Source: Flavimobilis massiliensis (GTDB lineage: Bacteria > Actinomycetota > Actinomycetes > Actinomycetales > Cellulomonadaceae). From it: DNA of 64,000 nucleotides. The stretch lies in contig NZ_LT964979.1 in assembly GCF_900240335.1 (NCBI RefSeq), positions 2,728,001 through 2,792,000 of the forward strand, read 5' to 3'. The translations under genes were made by a program, and so were the position numbers. This document shows, piece after piece, positions 43,251 through 52,321 of this stretch. The first letter of the stretch is position 1. Every line of letters starts with the position of its first letter. The notes under the pieces were generated by a model that was not told the DNA's origin, did not search any database, and was given only the letters and a program-made list of their open reading frames with translations.

Positions 43251-43289
43251 GTAACCTACGGGACCGTAGGTTACGGAACCGTAGGTTGT
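43251..43289. promoter_or_regulatory. Operator-like palindrome plus direct repeat between trhA and uppS
   Basis: GTAACCTACGG (43251-43261) and CCGTAGGTTAC (43264-43274) form a perfect 11-bp inverted repeat with a 2-bp spacer; a third half-site CCGTAGGTTGT follows at 43279-43289. The size and short spacer suit a dimeric repressor rather than a terminator. Confidence 0.65.
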
Positions 43290-43410
43290 GGAGATCGGGT
43301 GTCGGGCCACGGCGATGACGAGGCTGCCCACGGTTCGACCCCCGCAGCGTCCCACGCGTCCGGTAGGTTGGCGACGTCGACGAAGTCCAGGTCACCCGAA
43401 CGAGGTCGCA

Positions 43411-44172
43411 GTGCGCATCCCCACCCCCTTCTACGGGCTCTACGAACGCCAGCTCGCGCGCTCCCTCCCCGCCGACGCCCTGCCCCGCCACATCGGCGTC
43501 ATCCTCGACGGCAACCGCCGCTGGGCCCGCTCCTTCGGCGAGTCGACCGCCGCCGGCCACCAGCGCGGCGCCGAGAAGATCCTCGAATTCCTCGGCTGGA
43601 CCGAGGACCTCGGCATCGAGGTCGTCACGTTGTGGATGCTCTCGACCGACAACCTCTCGCGGCCCACCGCCGAGCTCGAGCCGCTCCTCGCGATCATCGT
43701 CCGCGCCGTCGAGGACCTCGCCGCCGCACGCCGGTGGCGCCTGCGCGTCATGGGTCGCCTCGACCTCCTGCCCGACGCCTCCGCAGCCGCGCTCCGCGCC
43801 GCCGAGGAGTCGACCGCCGACGTCGACGGGCTCTCCGTCAACGTCGCCATCGGCTACGGCGGACGCCACGAGATCGCCGACGCCGTCCGCGCCTACCTGC
43901 GCGAGCAGGACGCCCAGGGTCGCACGCTCGCCGAGGTCGCCGAGTGCATCGACGTCGAGGAGATCGGGGAGCACCTCTACACGCGCGGCCAGCCTGACCC
44001 CGACCTCGTTATCCGCACCTCGGGCGAGCAGCGGCTCTCCGGTTTCCTCCTGTGGCAGTCCGCACAGGCCGAGTACTACTTCTGCGAGGCCTACTGGCCG
44101 AGCTTCCGCCGCGTCGACTACCTCCGCGCCCTGCGCTCCTTCGTGACGCGCGACAGGCGCCTGGGGCGGTAA
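43411..44172 (+). CDS. uppS: Cis-isoprenyl diphosphate synthase (UppS family, probably short-chain)
   Basis: 253 residues from GTG 43411. The family P-loop is HIGVILDGNRRWAR with catalytic Asp33; further signatures are LWMLSTDNLSRP, NVAIGYGGRHEI and DLVIRTSGEQRLSGFLLWQSAQAEYYF. It condenses isopentenyl diphosphate in cis onto an allylic primer. The gene next to trhA in Mycobacterium (Rv1086) makes Z,E-farnesyl diphosphate, so this one may be the short-chain paralogue; chain length cannot be read directly. A TAGGTT at 43363-43368 is a -10 candidate with a leader near 40 nt. Confidence 0.92.
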   Translation: MRIPTPFYGLYERQLARSLPADALPRHIGVILDGNRRWARSFGESTAAGHQRGAEKILEFLGWTEDLGIEVVTLWMLSTDNLSRPTAELEPLLAIIVRAVEDLAAARRWRLRVMGRLDLLPDASAAALRAAEESTADVDGLSVNVAIGYGGRHEIADAVRAYLREQDAQGRTLAEVAECIDVEEIGEHLYTRGQPDPDLVIRTSGEQRLSGFLLWQSAQAEYYFCEAYWPSFRRVDYLRALRSFVTRDRRLGR

Positions 44173-44312
44173 CGCCACGCGGGGACCCTGCCGCACGGCC
44201 ACGGTCACGGCGACGGACGACCGCCCACCCGCGCGACCGGGGACCGTGGGCGAGACGACGGTCCCTGTCCGTCATCTCGTCCACGGACCCCCGCCGCGTC
44301 GGTGGTCCCGCG

Positions 44313-47075
44313 TCAGTCCGTCACGTGGATCTTGCCCGTCGCGCCCTTCTCCGCGTCGCTCATGACGTGCGAGACGAACGGGTATGTGCCGGCCTCCGGC
44401 ATGACGAGCTCGACGAACCCGCCCTGCGCGACGCTCAGCCCGAGCGCCTGCGACCCGCCGTGGGCCGCGTTGCCCGGCCGCAGCCGGTACGCGCCCTCGT
44501 GGAACACGGTGTCGAACTGTCCGCCGACGACGTGGAATGACGTCCCGACGTTCGGCCCCGCCGCGAGCACCCAGAAGCGCAGGCGGTCGCCCGTGCGGGC
44601 CTCGATCGGGTCGTACGCGTACTGGTGCGCGTAGCCGTTGAACGCGACGAGGTCGGGCAGCTGCGTCGCGATCTTGTCGACGTCGACCTCGCCGCCCTGC
44701 GCGCCGAGGTAGAACTCGCTCTGGACGAGCACGTAGCTCGCGTCGACCTCCGGCAGGTCCGGCGGTTCGATGACGACCGCGCCGAACATGCCGTTCGCGA
44801 TGTGCGCGCTCATCGGCATCGTCGAGCAGTGGTACATCCAGATGCCGCTCATCGTCGCCGTGAACCGGTACGTGAGGGTCTCCCCGGGTGCGATCGTCCG
44901 CATCGGCTGGTCCGGGGCGAGCATGCCCGCGTGGAAGTCGATCGAGTGGCCGATCGTCCCGTCGTTGACGAGCGTCACGACGAATGTGTCGCCCACCCGT
45001 CCGTGGAGGGTGGGGCCGGGCGCCGAGCCGCCGAACGTCCACAGCTTCTGGCTCACGCCCGGCGCGACGTCCGCCGTGAGCTCGGAGACCGTGAGCGTCA
45101 CCTCGCGCACCGTGCGGTCGTCGAGCGGGGGTAGGGAGGCGTCGCGTGCCTCGAAGCCCGCGGGCGGAGCTTGGTGGAGGTCGATGTCGTCGGCCGCGGA
45201 CGGCCCCGTGGCCGAGCCGTGGCCCATCTCGCCGTGGCCCATGTCGCCGTGGTCCGTGCCGTCCGACGGCGCGTCGGTCGCGCCAGGGGCGGCGTCGCCC
45301 GACGCGGCGAGCCCCGTCGGCACAATGTCGAGCGTCATGCCCGACTGCCGGTGCCCGACGATCGTGCACCAGCCCTCGATCGCGCGGCCGACGACGCCGA
45401 CGTCGAGCGTGGCCGACGCCCCGACCGCGAGCCGGCCCGTGAACGCACCCGTGTCGAGCGCGAGGTCGTGGACCGTCGTCGGGTCCGTGTTCCGCACGAC
45501 GAGCACGAGCCGGTCGCCCGCGGGCACCTCGATGCGTGACGGCGTGAACCGCATGTCGCGCGCCTCGACCTCGACGGTCGTCGTGCGGCCCGTCGGCGTG
45601 ACGGCCGCGCCCGCGGCGCCTCCCGCAACGTCGCCGCCGGGCATCGCCGCGAGGCGGAGGCCCGACGGGTCGAGCGCAGCCGCGCCCGCGACGACGAGCG
45701 CGAGCACAGCGACACCGGCCGCGAGCTGCGTCGCCCGCGCAGGGCCTCGCACGGCCTCGACCTGCGGTCCCTGAGGCGTGCCGGGCACGGGCGGCTCGGG
45801 CGCCTCGACCGTCGCCATGCGCCCCAGCCGTGCACGGCGGTGGTCCCACAGCGCGAGCGCGAGCAGCACGAGGAACGACACCCCCGCGCCGAGCGCCGCG
45901 ATCGACGAGAGCGCGCGCAGCGCGCTCGAGCCCGGCAGGACGAAGACGAGGAGAGCACCGTTCGCGACAACGATGCGCGTGAGGGCACCACGCTCGAGCC
46001 GCGCCGCCGTCGTCCGCACGCCCGCCGGACCGCCGCCGAGCACGACCGGCACGAGGTACGTGAGCGCACCGAGCAGCACCTGCGCGGCGAACCCGCCGAC
46101 GAGCGGCACCGTGAGCGCGCCCAGGCGCGCCTCGAGAGCCGTCCACGACGGCGTGACGACGAGCAGCACGACGACCGTGACGAGCGTCCCGAGCCACCAC
46201 ACGACCGCCGACGCGGCCGAGAGCGTCGCGAACGACGCGGGCGGCCGGCGTCGCGCCGCGCCCGCCATCGGCACGAGCGCACAGAAGACCCCCACGACGT
46301 ACGCGACGACGCCCGCCGCCGCGAGCAGCCGCACGCCCGTGAGTGCGCCCACGACGCCGATTCCGAGCCCGCCGAGGGTCCACGCGAGCGTCGGCGTCAC
46401 CGCGCGCACCGCGCGCGGGTCCATCGTCGTGCGCAGCATCGTCGGCCACAGCGTCACGAGCGTTCCGAGCACCGTGAGCCCCACAAAACCCAGGACGTTG
46501 AGCCCCGTGTGCGCAAGGACGAGCCGCGCGTGCCAGCCCGGCCCCGCGCCGCGCGCGAGCAGGACGCCCGCCGCCGCGCCGAACGGCAGCAGCCACGCCG
46601 CCGCGACGTAGAACCGCACGCACACCGCGAGCGGACCCGTGAGCGCCCCGCGCGTCGAACGCGCGAGCGCGGCCCCGTGCCACGCGACCGCGAGCCCCAC
46701 GACGGCAGCGCCCGCGAGGGTGACGGGCCAGCGCGACGTCACCATGCCGACGACCGTCGTGAGCACCCCGACGTTGAGCACGACGAGCCGCACCGCCTGC
46801 CCGCGTCGCGCGCGACCGTCCGTGCGGCGGCGCAGCAGCGCGTCAGCGAAGTGCGCCGACCACACGAGGATCGCGTTCGTCACCGCACCGAGCAGCGTGA
46901 GGTGGACGAGCAGCCACGCCGACACCGCGACCTCGCGGTGGACGAGCGAGACGCCGAACGTCGCGAGCAGCCAGACGACGACCGGTGCGTTCGCGGCGAG
47001 GTGCCACGACGAGCGGGCGGACAGCGGCCGCGGCGCGCCCGAGGGCTGCGTCGGGCGCGGGGAGAGCGAGGTCAT
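44313..47075 (-). CDS. nirK: Copper nitrite reductase (NirK) fused to an N-terminal multi-helix membrane domain
   Basis: 920 residues. About 1-440 hold around twelve membrane helices with His-containing segments (LAHTGLNVLGFVGLTVLGTL). A small cupredoxin domain follows (about 515-615) with its own His/Cys/His/Met set (WCTIVGHRQSGM). The last 300 residues are a two-domain nitrite reductase: HSIDFH at 710-715 gives the type-1 His, the catalytic Asp and a type-2 His; YHCSTMPMSAH and NGMFG give His749/Cys750, His758 and Met763; TSFHVVGG at 848 gives the third type-2 His. It reduces nitrite to nitric oxide, anchored outside the membrane. Start overlaps the upstream gene stop (ATGA). Confidence 0.9.
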   Translation of the reverse strand: MTSLSPRPTQPSGAPRPLSARSSWHLAANAPVVVWLLATFGVSLVHREVAVSAWLLVHLTLLGAVTNAILVWSAHFADALLRRRTDGRARRGQAVRLVVLNVGVLTTVVGMVTSRWPVTLAGAAVVGLAVAWHGAALARSTRGALTGPLAVCVRFYVAAAWLLPFGAAAGVLLARGAGPGWHARLVLAHTGLNVLGFVGLTVLGTLVTLWPTMLRTTMDPRAVRAVTPTLAWTLGGLGIGVVGALTGVRLLAAAGVVAYVVGVFCALVPMAGAARRRPPASFATLSAASAVVWWLGTLVTVVVLLVVTPSWTALEARLGALTVPLVGGFAAQVLLGALTYLVPVVLGGGPAGVRTTAARLERGALTRIVVANGALLVFVLPGSSALRALSSIAALGAGVSFLVLLALALWDHRRARLGRMATVEAPEPPVPGTPQGPQVEAVRGPARATQLAAGVAVLALVVAGAAALDPSGLRLAAMPGGDVAGGAAGAAVTPTGRTTTVEVEARDMRFTPSRIEVPAGDRLVLVVRNTDPTTVHDLALDTGAFTGRLAVGASATLDVGVVGRAIEGWCTIVGHRQSGMTLDIVPTGLAASGDAAPGATDAPSDGTDHGDMGHGEMGHGSATGPSAADDIDLHQAPPAGFEARDASLPPLDDRTVREVTLTVSELTADVAPGVSQKLWTFGGSAPGPTLHGRVGDTFVVTLVNDGTIGHSIDFHAGMLAPDQPMRTIAPGETLTYRFTATMSGIWMYHCSTMPMSAHIANGMFGAVVIEPPDLPEVDASYVLVQSEFYLGAQGGEVDVDKIATQLPDLVAFNGYAHQYAYDPIEARTGDRLRFWVLAAGPNVGTSFHVVGGQFDTVFHEGAYRLRPGNAAHGGSQALGLSVAQGGFVELVMPEAGTYPFVSHVMSDAEKGATGKIHVTD

Positions 47076-48253
47076 CGGGCGGAGGCTTCCTGGACGGGGG
47101 AGGGGAGTGCAGGCTCGGGGTCGCGCGTGCCGCGCGCGGCTCGCGCCGTCGGGGCCTTCCGCGACGCGACGACGCCGACGACGACGTTCGTCACGACGAA
47201 CCCGAGCAGCGCGACGACATTGCCGACGCCGCCGATCGTCACGAGCGCCGGGACGTCGCGCGCGTCACCGACGGCGACGCGTAGGACGAGGGTCACGTGG
47301 AGGAGCGCCGCCGGGCCGTACATCGCCGGGTGGTAGGGGAGCGGGACCCGGAGCACCGCGGGCAGGATGATCGGGGCGTGGGCCATGATCATCGAGATCG
47401 TGAAGCCGAGGAACACGCTGTGGAGCACGGCGTCGTAGCCACGGCCCGCCAGCTGCGGGCCGCCGAGCAGCCAGATCCCCCCGGCGACCGCGAGCCACGC
47501 GTACGCCGCGAGAAGGCACGCGGCCGTGAAGCGCGGCAGGCCGCGCGAACGCACCGTGCGTCGGGCGACATCGTTGCCCGCGAGCCACGCGCACAGCGCA
47601 AGCAGCGCCGCACCGAGGACCGCGTGCCCGGGTCCCGGCCACGCCGTCGCAGCGGCCGCACCGAGGACGGTCGCGACGCACACGGCGAGGATCGCCGAGT
47701 CCGCGCGCGTGCGGTCGCCGGGCCGCAGGCCCGACATCGCGACGCGCGCGAGTTCGAGCCGTTCGCCCGCGATCGTCGTGACGACGAACGCGGTGAGCCA
47801 CGGCACCGTCGCGGGCATCGGGGCCCCCGCCCACCACAGGAGCGCGCCGCACGCGGCGGCGACCGCGCCGAGCTGCTGGACGAGCACCGCGGTGTCGTGC
47901 GAGCGCCGGAAGAGCGGCACGTAGACGACGACGAGCACGACTGTGCCCGCCGTCAGCAGTCCCCGCCCGACGGTGAGGGGCAGCGGCGAGAGCAGCGCGA
48001 GCGCGCCGAGGCCGAGGAGGACTGGTGCGCCGAAGCCCCACCACCGGCGCAGAGCGACCGCGCGTTCGAGCGCGATGAGCGTGCCGACGAAGCCGAGGAC
48101 CATGAGCATGCCGTGGACGTCGGGCAGCCGGTCCGTCGTCACGGGTGCGGGCAGGCCGAGCAGGAGGAGCGCGGCGTCGAGGCCCGCGAGGAGGCTGAGG
48201 CCGGCGAGCAGGAGGAGGGGGAGGCGGCGCAGCGCGCTCGCGGGGGCGGCCAC
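47072..48253 (-). CDS. NnrS-like multi-pass membrane protein
   Basis: 393 residues from GTG 48253, with GGAGG 7 nt upstream. About twelve hydrophobic helices. DVHGMLMVLGFVGTLIALERAVAL near 45-68 and HSVFLGFTISMIMAHAPIILPAVLR near 280-305 carry conserved His residues in the GF-x-x-x-x pattern of NnrS-type haem/copper membrane proteins, which protect against nitrosative stress. It resembles the membrane half of the adjacent NirK fusion, so the two may share ancestry. Its stop overlaps the nirK start by 4 nt. Its exact biochemical role is unproved; the NnrS relationship is moderate. Confidence 0.7.
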   Translation of the reverse strand: MAAPASALRRLPLLLLAGLSLLAGLDAALLLLGLPAPVTTDRLPDVHGMLMVLGFVGTLIALERAVALRRWWGFGAPVLLGLGALALLSPLPLTVGRGLLTAGTVVLVVVYVPLFRRSHDTAVLVQQLGAVAAACGALLWWAGAPMPATVPWLTAFVVTTIAGERLELARVAMSGLRPGDRTRADSAILAVCVATVLGAAAATAWPGPGHAVLGAALLALCAWLAGNDVARRTVRSRGLPRFTAACLLAAYAWLAVAGGIWLLGGPQLAGRGYDAVLHSVFLGFTISMIMAHAPIILPAVLRVPLPYHPAMYGPAALLHVTLVLRVAVGDARDVPALVTIGGVGNVVALLGFVVTNVVVGVVASRKAPTARAARGTRDPEPALPSPVQEASAR

Positions 48254-48255
48254 GT

Positions 48256-48954
48256 TCACGCCTCCGGCGCGTCGAGGTGGAGGAGGCACGCGCCGGGCAG
48301 CGCGAAGGCCTCGAGCGTCGTGCGGTCCGTCGGGGCGCCGAGCGCGTCGAGCGCGCCGCGGGCGAGGCCCAGGTGGACCGCGCACACGACCTCGGGCGTG
48401 CGCAGCGCGGCGTCGAGGAGGGGGCAGCGGCGCAGCTCGATCGCGTTGTCCGTCGCGTCCGGGTTGGGGCCGAAGCCGAGGCGGTCGAGGAGGCGCACGA
48501 CGGTGCGGCGTGCCTGCGGCGCGCCGTCGTGCCGCTCGTGCGCGACGAGGTCGCGGCCCCAGCGGGCGCCCGCAGCGAGCGCGTCGGCGCGTGGGTCGGG
48601 GCTCGTCCGGGCGATCTGGTCGGCGAGGACCGAGGCGAGGGCCGCGTACTCGCGGGCGCCGGGGTCGGTCGTGCTCGCGGGCAGTGCCTCGTAGAGGGTC
48701 CCGGGGCGGCCGCGGCCGGCGGGGCGGGCGGTCGAGCGGTCGGCGAGCCCAGCGTCCGCGAGGCCTTCGAGGTGCTCGCGGACCGTGTTCGTGTGCTGCC
48801 CGAGCTCGGCGGCGACGGTCGCGACGCTCGTCGGGACACCGCGGACGACGAGGAGGTCGAGGACCTGGCGGCGGGCGCGCGAGAGGTCCGCGGCGGGCGA
48901 AGGGCGCGGGACGACGGCGGCGGGGCCGTAGCCGGGACGCGGAGTTATTTCCAC
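48256..48954 (-). CDS. Winged-helix regulator with conserved cysteines (SufR/ArsR-like)
   Basis: 232 residues from GTG 48954. The DNA-binding part is about 20-85 (ARRQVLDLLVVRGVPTSVATVAAELGQHTNTVREHLEGL). The C-terminal half has three Cys: RRCPLLD, VVCAVHL 14 residues later, and GACLLHL near the end, a spacing like that of SufR-type regulators that hold an iron-sulfur cluster. Being first in an operon with an NnrS-like gene and nirK, it may sense NO or redox state through such a cluster. A -10 element TACACT lies 7 nt before the GTG, so the transcript is probably leaderless. It faces the hemerythrin gene across 69 bp. Confidence 0.8.
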   Translation of the reverse strand: MEITPRPGYGPAAVVPRPSPAADLSRARRQVLDLLVVRGVPTSVATVAAELGQHTNTVREHLEGLADAGLADRSTARPAGRGRPGTLYEALPASTTDPGAREYAALASVLADQIARTSPDPRADALAAGARWGRDLVAHERHDGAPQARRTVVRLLDRLGFGPNPDATDNAIELRRCPLLDAALRTPEVVCAVHLGLARGALDALGAPTDRTTLEAFALPGACLLHLDAPEA

Positions 48955-48961
48955 GGAGCCA

Positions 48962-48967
48962 AGTGTA
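48962..48967 (-). promoter_or_regulatory. -10 element of a probable leaderless promoter (nirK operon)
   Basis: TACACT on the minus strand, 7 nt before GTG 48954, inside the 69-bp divergent region shared with the hemerythrin gene. Confidence 0.5.
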
Positions 48968-49023
48968 CTATTCTCGGGCGCAGCCGGACCGGACCTCGGT
49001 CCCGACCACGACCGGAGAACCCG

Positions 49024-49917
49024 ATGGACGACCTGCTCCTCGCCTCGAACCTCGACGACGCCCGCGCGGCTGAGGACCTCGCCGGCGACCACACCGCGAT
49101 GCGCGGCACGCTCCACGTGCTCGTCGACCAGCTCTCCCGCGCCGTCACCGGAGCCGACGCCCAGCTCGCGGGCGTCGCCCGCGAACGCCTCGCCCTGTGG
49201 GCGACCGAACGTCTCGTCCCGCACCTCGAGGCCGAGGAAGCGCACCTCCTCCCCGCCGTCCGCACCGTCACCGACGGCGGGCCCGCCGCCGCCATCGTCG
49301 TCCGCCTTCACACCGCCGTCCGCACGGCCGCGTCCGACCTCGCGACGACGACCCATCCCCTCGAGGCCGTCGGCGCCGCCCACGTCCTCGCGGCGCTCCT
49401 CGCCGTCCACGCCGACACCCTCGACCACGACCTCGTGCCGCTCGTCGCCCGCGACGCGCGCACCCCGCTCACCGGCCCGGCCGAGGAGGTCCGGGAGGTC
49501 CTCCGTGCCCCGGCACCCACGGGTCACGCGTGCGGCTGCGGTGGCGGAGGCTGCGGCGGGGGCGGCGCAGCCGCCGAGGTCACGCCGACGGAGGGTGCGC
49601 CAGCGTCGGACGCTCGAGCAGCGGACGCTGCGTCGGACGCAGGGACCGACACCTCGCCCGACACCCCGGCCGACACCAGTGCAGACGCCCGCGGCGACAT
49701 GCCTGTCCTCGACGCGACCGTCATCCCGCACGCCGTGCGCCACGCGACGATCTTCGGCGCGCTCGACGCCGTCGAGGAGGGCGGCGGCCTCGTCCTCGTC
49801 GCCCCGCACGACCCGCTGCCCCTCCTCGCCCAGATCGAGGGCCGCCACCCGGGCCGCTTCACCGTCGAGTACCTCCAGCGCGGCCCCGAGACCTGGCACC
49901 TCGCGTTCACGCGCTGA
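49024..49917 (+). CDS. Hemerythrin-like domain fused to DUF2249
   Basis: 297 residues from ATG 49024 with GGAGA about 7 nt upstream. The N-terminal helical bundle (about 15-155) has DHTAMRGTLHVLVDQL, LVPHLEAEEAHLLP and HADTLDHDLVPLV, giving the His/Glu set for a di-iron centre. A linker with HACGCGGGGCGGGG could bind metal. A low-complexity Asp/Ala/Thr stretch leads to a DUF2249 domain at about 220-297 (LDATVIPHAVRHATIF, GLVLVAPHDPLPLL, TWHLAFTR). Hemerythrin and DUF2249 proteins are linked with NO scavenging and iron-sulfur repair. It is divergent from the nirK operon, so they probably share control. Confidence 0.88.
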   Translation: MDDLLLASNLDDARAAEDLAGDHTAMRGTLHVLVDQLSRAVTGADAQLAGVARERLALWATERLVPHLEAEEAHLLPAVRTVTDGGPAAAIVVRLHTAVRTAASDLATTTHPLEAVGAAHVLAALLAVHADTLDHDLVPLVARDARTPLTGPAEEVREVLRAPAPTGHACGCGGGGCGGGGAAAEVTPTEGAPASDARAADAASDAGTDTSPDTPADTSADARGDMPVLDATVIPHAVRHATIFGALDAVEEGGGLVLVAPHDPLPLLAQIEGRHPGRFTVEYLQRGPETWHLAFTR

Positions 49918-50016
49918 GCGCGGGGCCGCGCAAGGTCCGGCCCTCGGGTGCACGTCGGGGGCCGACCCTGACGTCCCGGGGACGCACCGCGACCCCGGGA
50001 CGTCGGTGGCCGTCGC

Positions 50017-50022
50017 TAGGCT
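50017..50022 (+). promoter_or_regulatory. -10 element of a probable leaderless promoter (AAA ATPase gene)
   Basis: TAGGCT followed by 6 nt and ATG 50029. Confidence 0.55.
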
Positions 50023-50028
50023 CGCGGC

Positions 50029-51162
50029 ATGATTCGCACGCTCGCCGTCTCGGGCTACCGCAGCCTCGTCGACCTCACGCTCGAGCTCGACCGGCTCACG
50101 GTCGTCACAGGCCCCAACGGGTCCGGTAAGTCCTCCCTCTACCGCGCGCTGCGGCTCCTCGCGGCGTGCGGGTCCGGGCAGGTCGTCGGAGCGCTCGCGC
50201 GCGAGGGAGGGCTCGGCTCCGCGCTCTGGGCCGGCACGTCGCAGGCTCCCGGCCCGCAGGGCCGCGTCGCCCTGAGGCTCGGCTTCGAGGGCGACGGCCT
50301 CGGCTACGCGGTCGACTTGGGCCTGCCCCAGCTGCCCGGCTCCTCACCGTTCGCGCTCGACCCCGAGATCAAGTCGGAGACCGTGTGGAGCGGCGGACCG
50401 CTCCGCGCCGGCTCGGTCCAGGCGCAGCGCAAGGGACCGCACCTGCGCGTGCGCGACGCGTCCGGCGCGTGGCGTGACGACCCCCGCGTGCTCGCGACGT
50501 ACGAGTCGATCGTCGACGAGGTCGCCGACCCCGAGGGCGCTCCCGAGGTCGGGCTCGTCCGGCGGACGCTGCGCGGCTGGCGCTTCCACGACGATGTCCG
50601 CACCGACGCGGGCGCACCCGCACGCACCCCGCACGTCGGAACGCGCACCCAGGTGCTCGGGCACGACGGCGCCGACCTCGCGGCGGCGCTGGCGACGATC
50701 ATCGACGCGGGTGGCGCGGACCTGCTCGATGCTGCGGTCGACGACGCGTTCCCCGGGTCCCGCATCCGCATCGACGCGGCGGCGGGGCTCTTCACGCTCC
50801 TCCTCGAGCAGCCCGGCCTGCGCCGACCCGTCACCGCGGCCGAGCTCTCCGACGGGACGCTGCGCTACCTCGTCCACGTCGCCGCGCTGCTCAGCGTGCG
50901 ACCAGCAGGGCTCCTCGTGCTCGACGAGCCGGAGACGGGCCTCCACCCGGACCTTGCCCGTCCGCTCGGACGCCTCGTCCGGCGCGCGTCGGAGCGTGGG
51001 CAGGTGCTCGTCGTCACCCATTACCGTCCCCTCGCGGAGGGGCTCGCCGACGACGGCGCGGCGCACGTCCGGCTCACGGGCGGCGGCGGCAGAGAGACCA
51101 GCGTCCTCGACGGGCGCGAGGGCGCGCTCGACGGACCCGCGTGGGCGTGGCCGGGGCGGTGA
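50029..51162 (+). CDS. AAA family ATPase (RecF/SMC-like, AAA_21)
   Basis: 377 residues. It opens with IRTLAVSGYRSLVDLTLELDR, the usual lead-in of RecF-like ATPases, followed by Walker A GPNGSGKSS near 28-36. Signature-like ELSDGTLRYL near 280 and Walker B LLVLDEPETGLHPDL near 300 complete an ABC-type head; VLVVTHYRP is the switch. No coiled-coil hinge or TOPRIM domain is seen, so this is a minimal stand-alone form. Such proteins occur in DNA-repair and anti-phage settings, but no nuclease partner lies beside it, so no defence role can be claimed. It is convergent with the LacI gene, 9 bp apart. Confidence 0.85.
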   Translation: MIRTLAVSGYRSLVDLTLELDRLTVVTGPNGSGKSSLYRALRLLAACGSGQVVGALAREGGLGSALWAGTSQAPGPQGRVALRLGFEGDGLGYAVDLGLPQLPGSSPFALDPEIKSETVWSGGPLRAGSVQAQRKGPHLRVRDASGAWRDDPRVLATYESIVDEVADPEGAPEVGLVRRTLRGWRFHDDVRTDAGAPARTPHVGTRTQVLGHDGADLAAALATIIDAGGADLLDAAVDDAFPGSRIRIDAAAGLFTLLLEQPGLRRPVTAAELSDGTLRYLVHVAALLSVRPAGLLVLDEPETGLHPDLARPLGRLVRRASERGQVLVVTHYRPLAEGLADDGAAHVRLTGGGGRETSVLDGREGALDGPAWAWPGR

Positions 51163-51171
51163 GGGAACCTC

Positions 51172-52209
51172 TCAGGTGGTGCCGCGGACGACGAGCCGCG
51201 GCGGGAGGACGATCGACGTCACGCGCTCGTCGCCCGGCTCGGAGTCGATGAGCCGCAGGAGCTGATGGACGGCCGTCGCCGCAAGCTCGACGACCGGGTT
51301 GTGGAGCGTTGTGAGCGGGGGAGTCGAGGCCTGGGCCGCGTCGAGGTCGTCGTAGCCCACAATCGCGACGTCACCGGGGACGGAACGCCCGGCCGCCGCG
51401 AGGGCGCGCAGCGCGCCGACCGCGATCGTGTCCGACGCCGCGAAGATCCCGTCGACGTCCGGGTGCGCCGCAAGGAGTTCGGCCGCAGCGGTCTCGCCCG
51501 ACGCCGTCGTGAACTGGGCGTGGACGAGCGCGTCCGCGGGAAGGCCGTGGTCGCTCAGCGCGTCGCGCCATCCCTTGACACGGTCGACGCCCGCCGTCAT
51601 GTCCAGCGGGCCGGCGATGTGCGCGATGCGCGTCCGACCGCGCGCGACGAGATGCTCGACCGCGAGGCGGGCACCCGCGACGTTGTCGACGTCCGTGTAG
51701 ATGAGCTCCCGCGGTGCGTCGAACGGCCGCCCGACGAACACCGCCGGGATCGACGACGCGGCGACGACGCGCTCGAGCTCGTCCCCCTCGTGGTGGGACG
51801 TGATGACGGCGCCGTCGACGTGCCCGCCCCGCAGGTAGCGCGCGATCCGATCCGCGGCCTCATTCTTGCGCGAGAGCAGCAGGACGAGCTGGAGGTCCGT
51901 GCGCGCGAGCGCTTCCCCGACACCCCGCAGCGTGCCGCCGATGAACGCGTCCGAGAGCAGCCGCTCGTCCGGCTCCGGGATGATGAGCGCGATCGAGTCG
52001 GTGCGCCGCGTGACGAGGGACCGTGCCGCACGGTTCGGCACGTAGCCCAGGCGGAGCGCCGCGTCGTCGACCGCAGCCTGGGCCGCCGGCGACACGCGCA
52101 GGCCGCCGTTGAGGGCTCGTGAGGCCGTCGAGCGCGAGACTCCGGCGGCCGCAGCCACCTCGTCGAGCGTCGGGGCCGCGGCATCCGTGCGCGGGGTGGT
52201 CTCGGGCAT
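51172..52209 (-). CDS. LacI-family transcriptional regulator
   Basis: 345 residues from ATG 52209. The LacI helix-turn-helix is at about 14-60 (TLDEVAAAAGVSRSTASRALNGG, RLGYVPNRAARSLVT), followed by a two-lobe sugar-binding domain (SIALIIPEPD, DGAVITSHH, GIFAASDTIAVGALRAL, IVGYDDLD). It represses sugar-uptake or glycosidase genes until its sugar binds. It is the gene after a truncated sugar-ABC permease in the same direction, three hairpins apart, so it was probably the local regulator of that now incomplete transporter. Confidence 0.95.
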   Translation of the reverse strand: MPETTPRTDAAAPTLDEVAAAAGVSRSTASRALNGGLRVSPAAQAAVDDAALRLGYVPNRAARSLVTRRTDSIALIIPEPDERLLSDAFIGGTLRGVGEALARTDLQLVLLLSRKNEAADRIARYLRGGHVDGAVITSHHEGDELERVVAASSIPAVFVGRPFDAPRELIYTDVDNVAGARLAVEHLVARGRTRIAHIAGPLDMTAGVDRVKGWRDALSDHGLPADALVHAQFTTASGETAAAELLAAHPDVDGIFAASDTIAVGALRALAAAGRSVPGDVAIVGYDDLDAAQASTPPLTTLHNPVVELAATAVHQLLRLIDSEPGDERVTSIVLPPRLVVRGTT

Positions 52210-52321
52210 CGTCGGTCGTCTTTCGTCAGGGCAGCGGTCGGTGGCGGACCGCTCGTGAGATGAGAGTAGGCGAATCCGACACGCGGAGTGCGTTGTGGCA
52301 CGCGATATGCCCGGACGGACG

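Noticed and set aside
44272..46683. Alternative 800-codon frame overlapping nirK
   Set aside because: It is the out-of-frame shadow of nirK with Arg/Gly/His-rich composition; copper-ligand motifs and helices are only in the 44313-47075 frame.
50029..51162. AAA ATPase as part of an OLD/Gabija-type anti-phage system
   Set aside because: No TOPRIM domain, no UvrD-like or nuclease partner, and ordinary neighbours; ATPase family alone is not evidence of defence.
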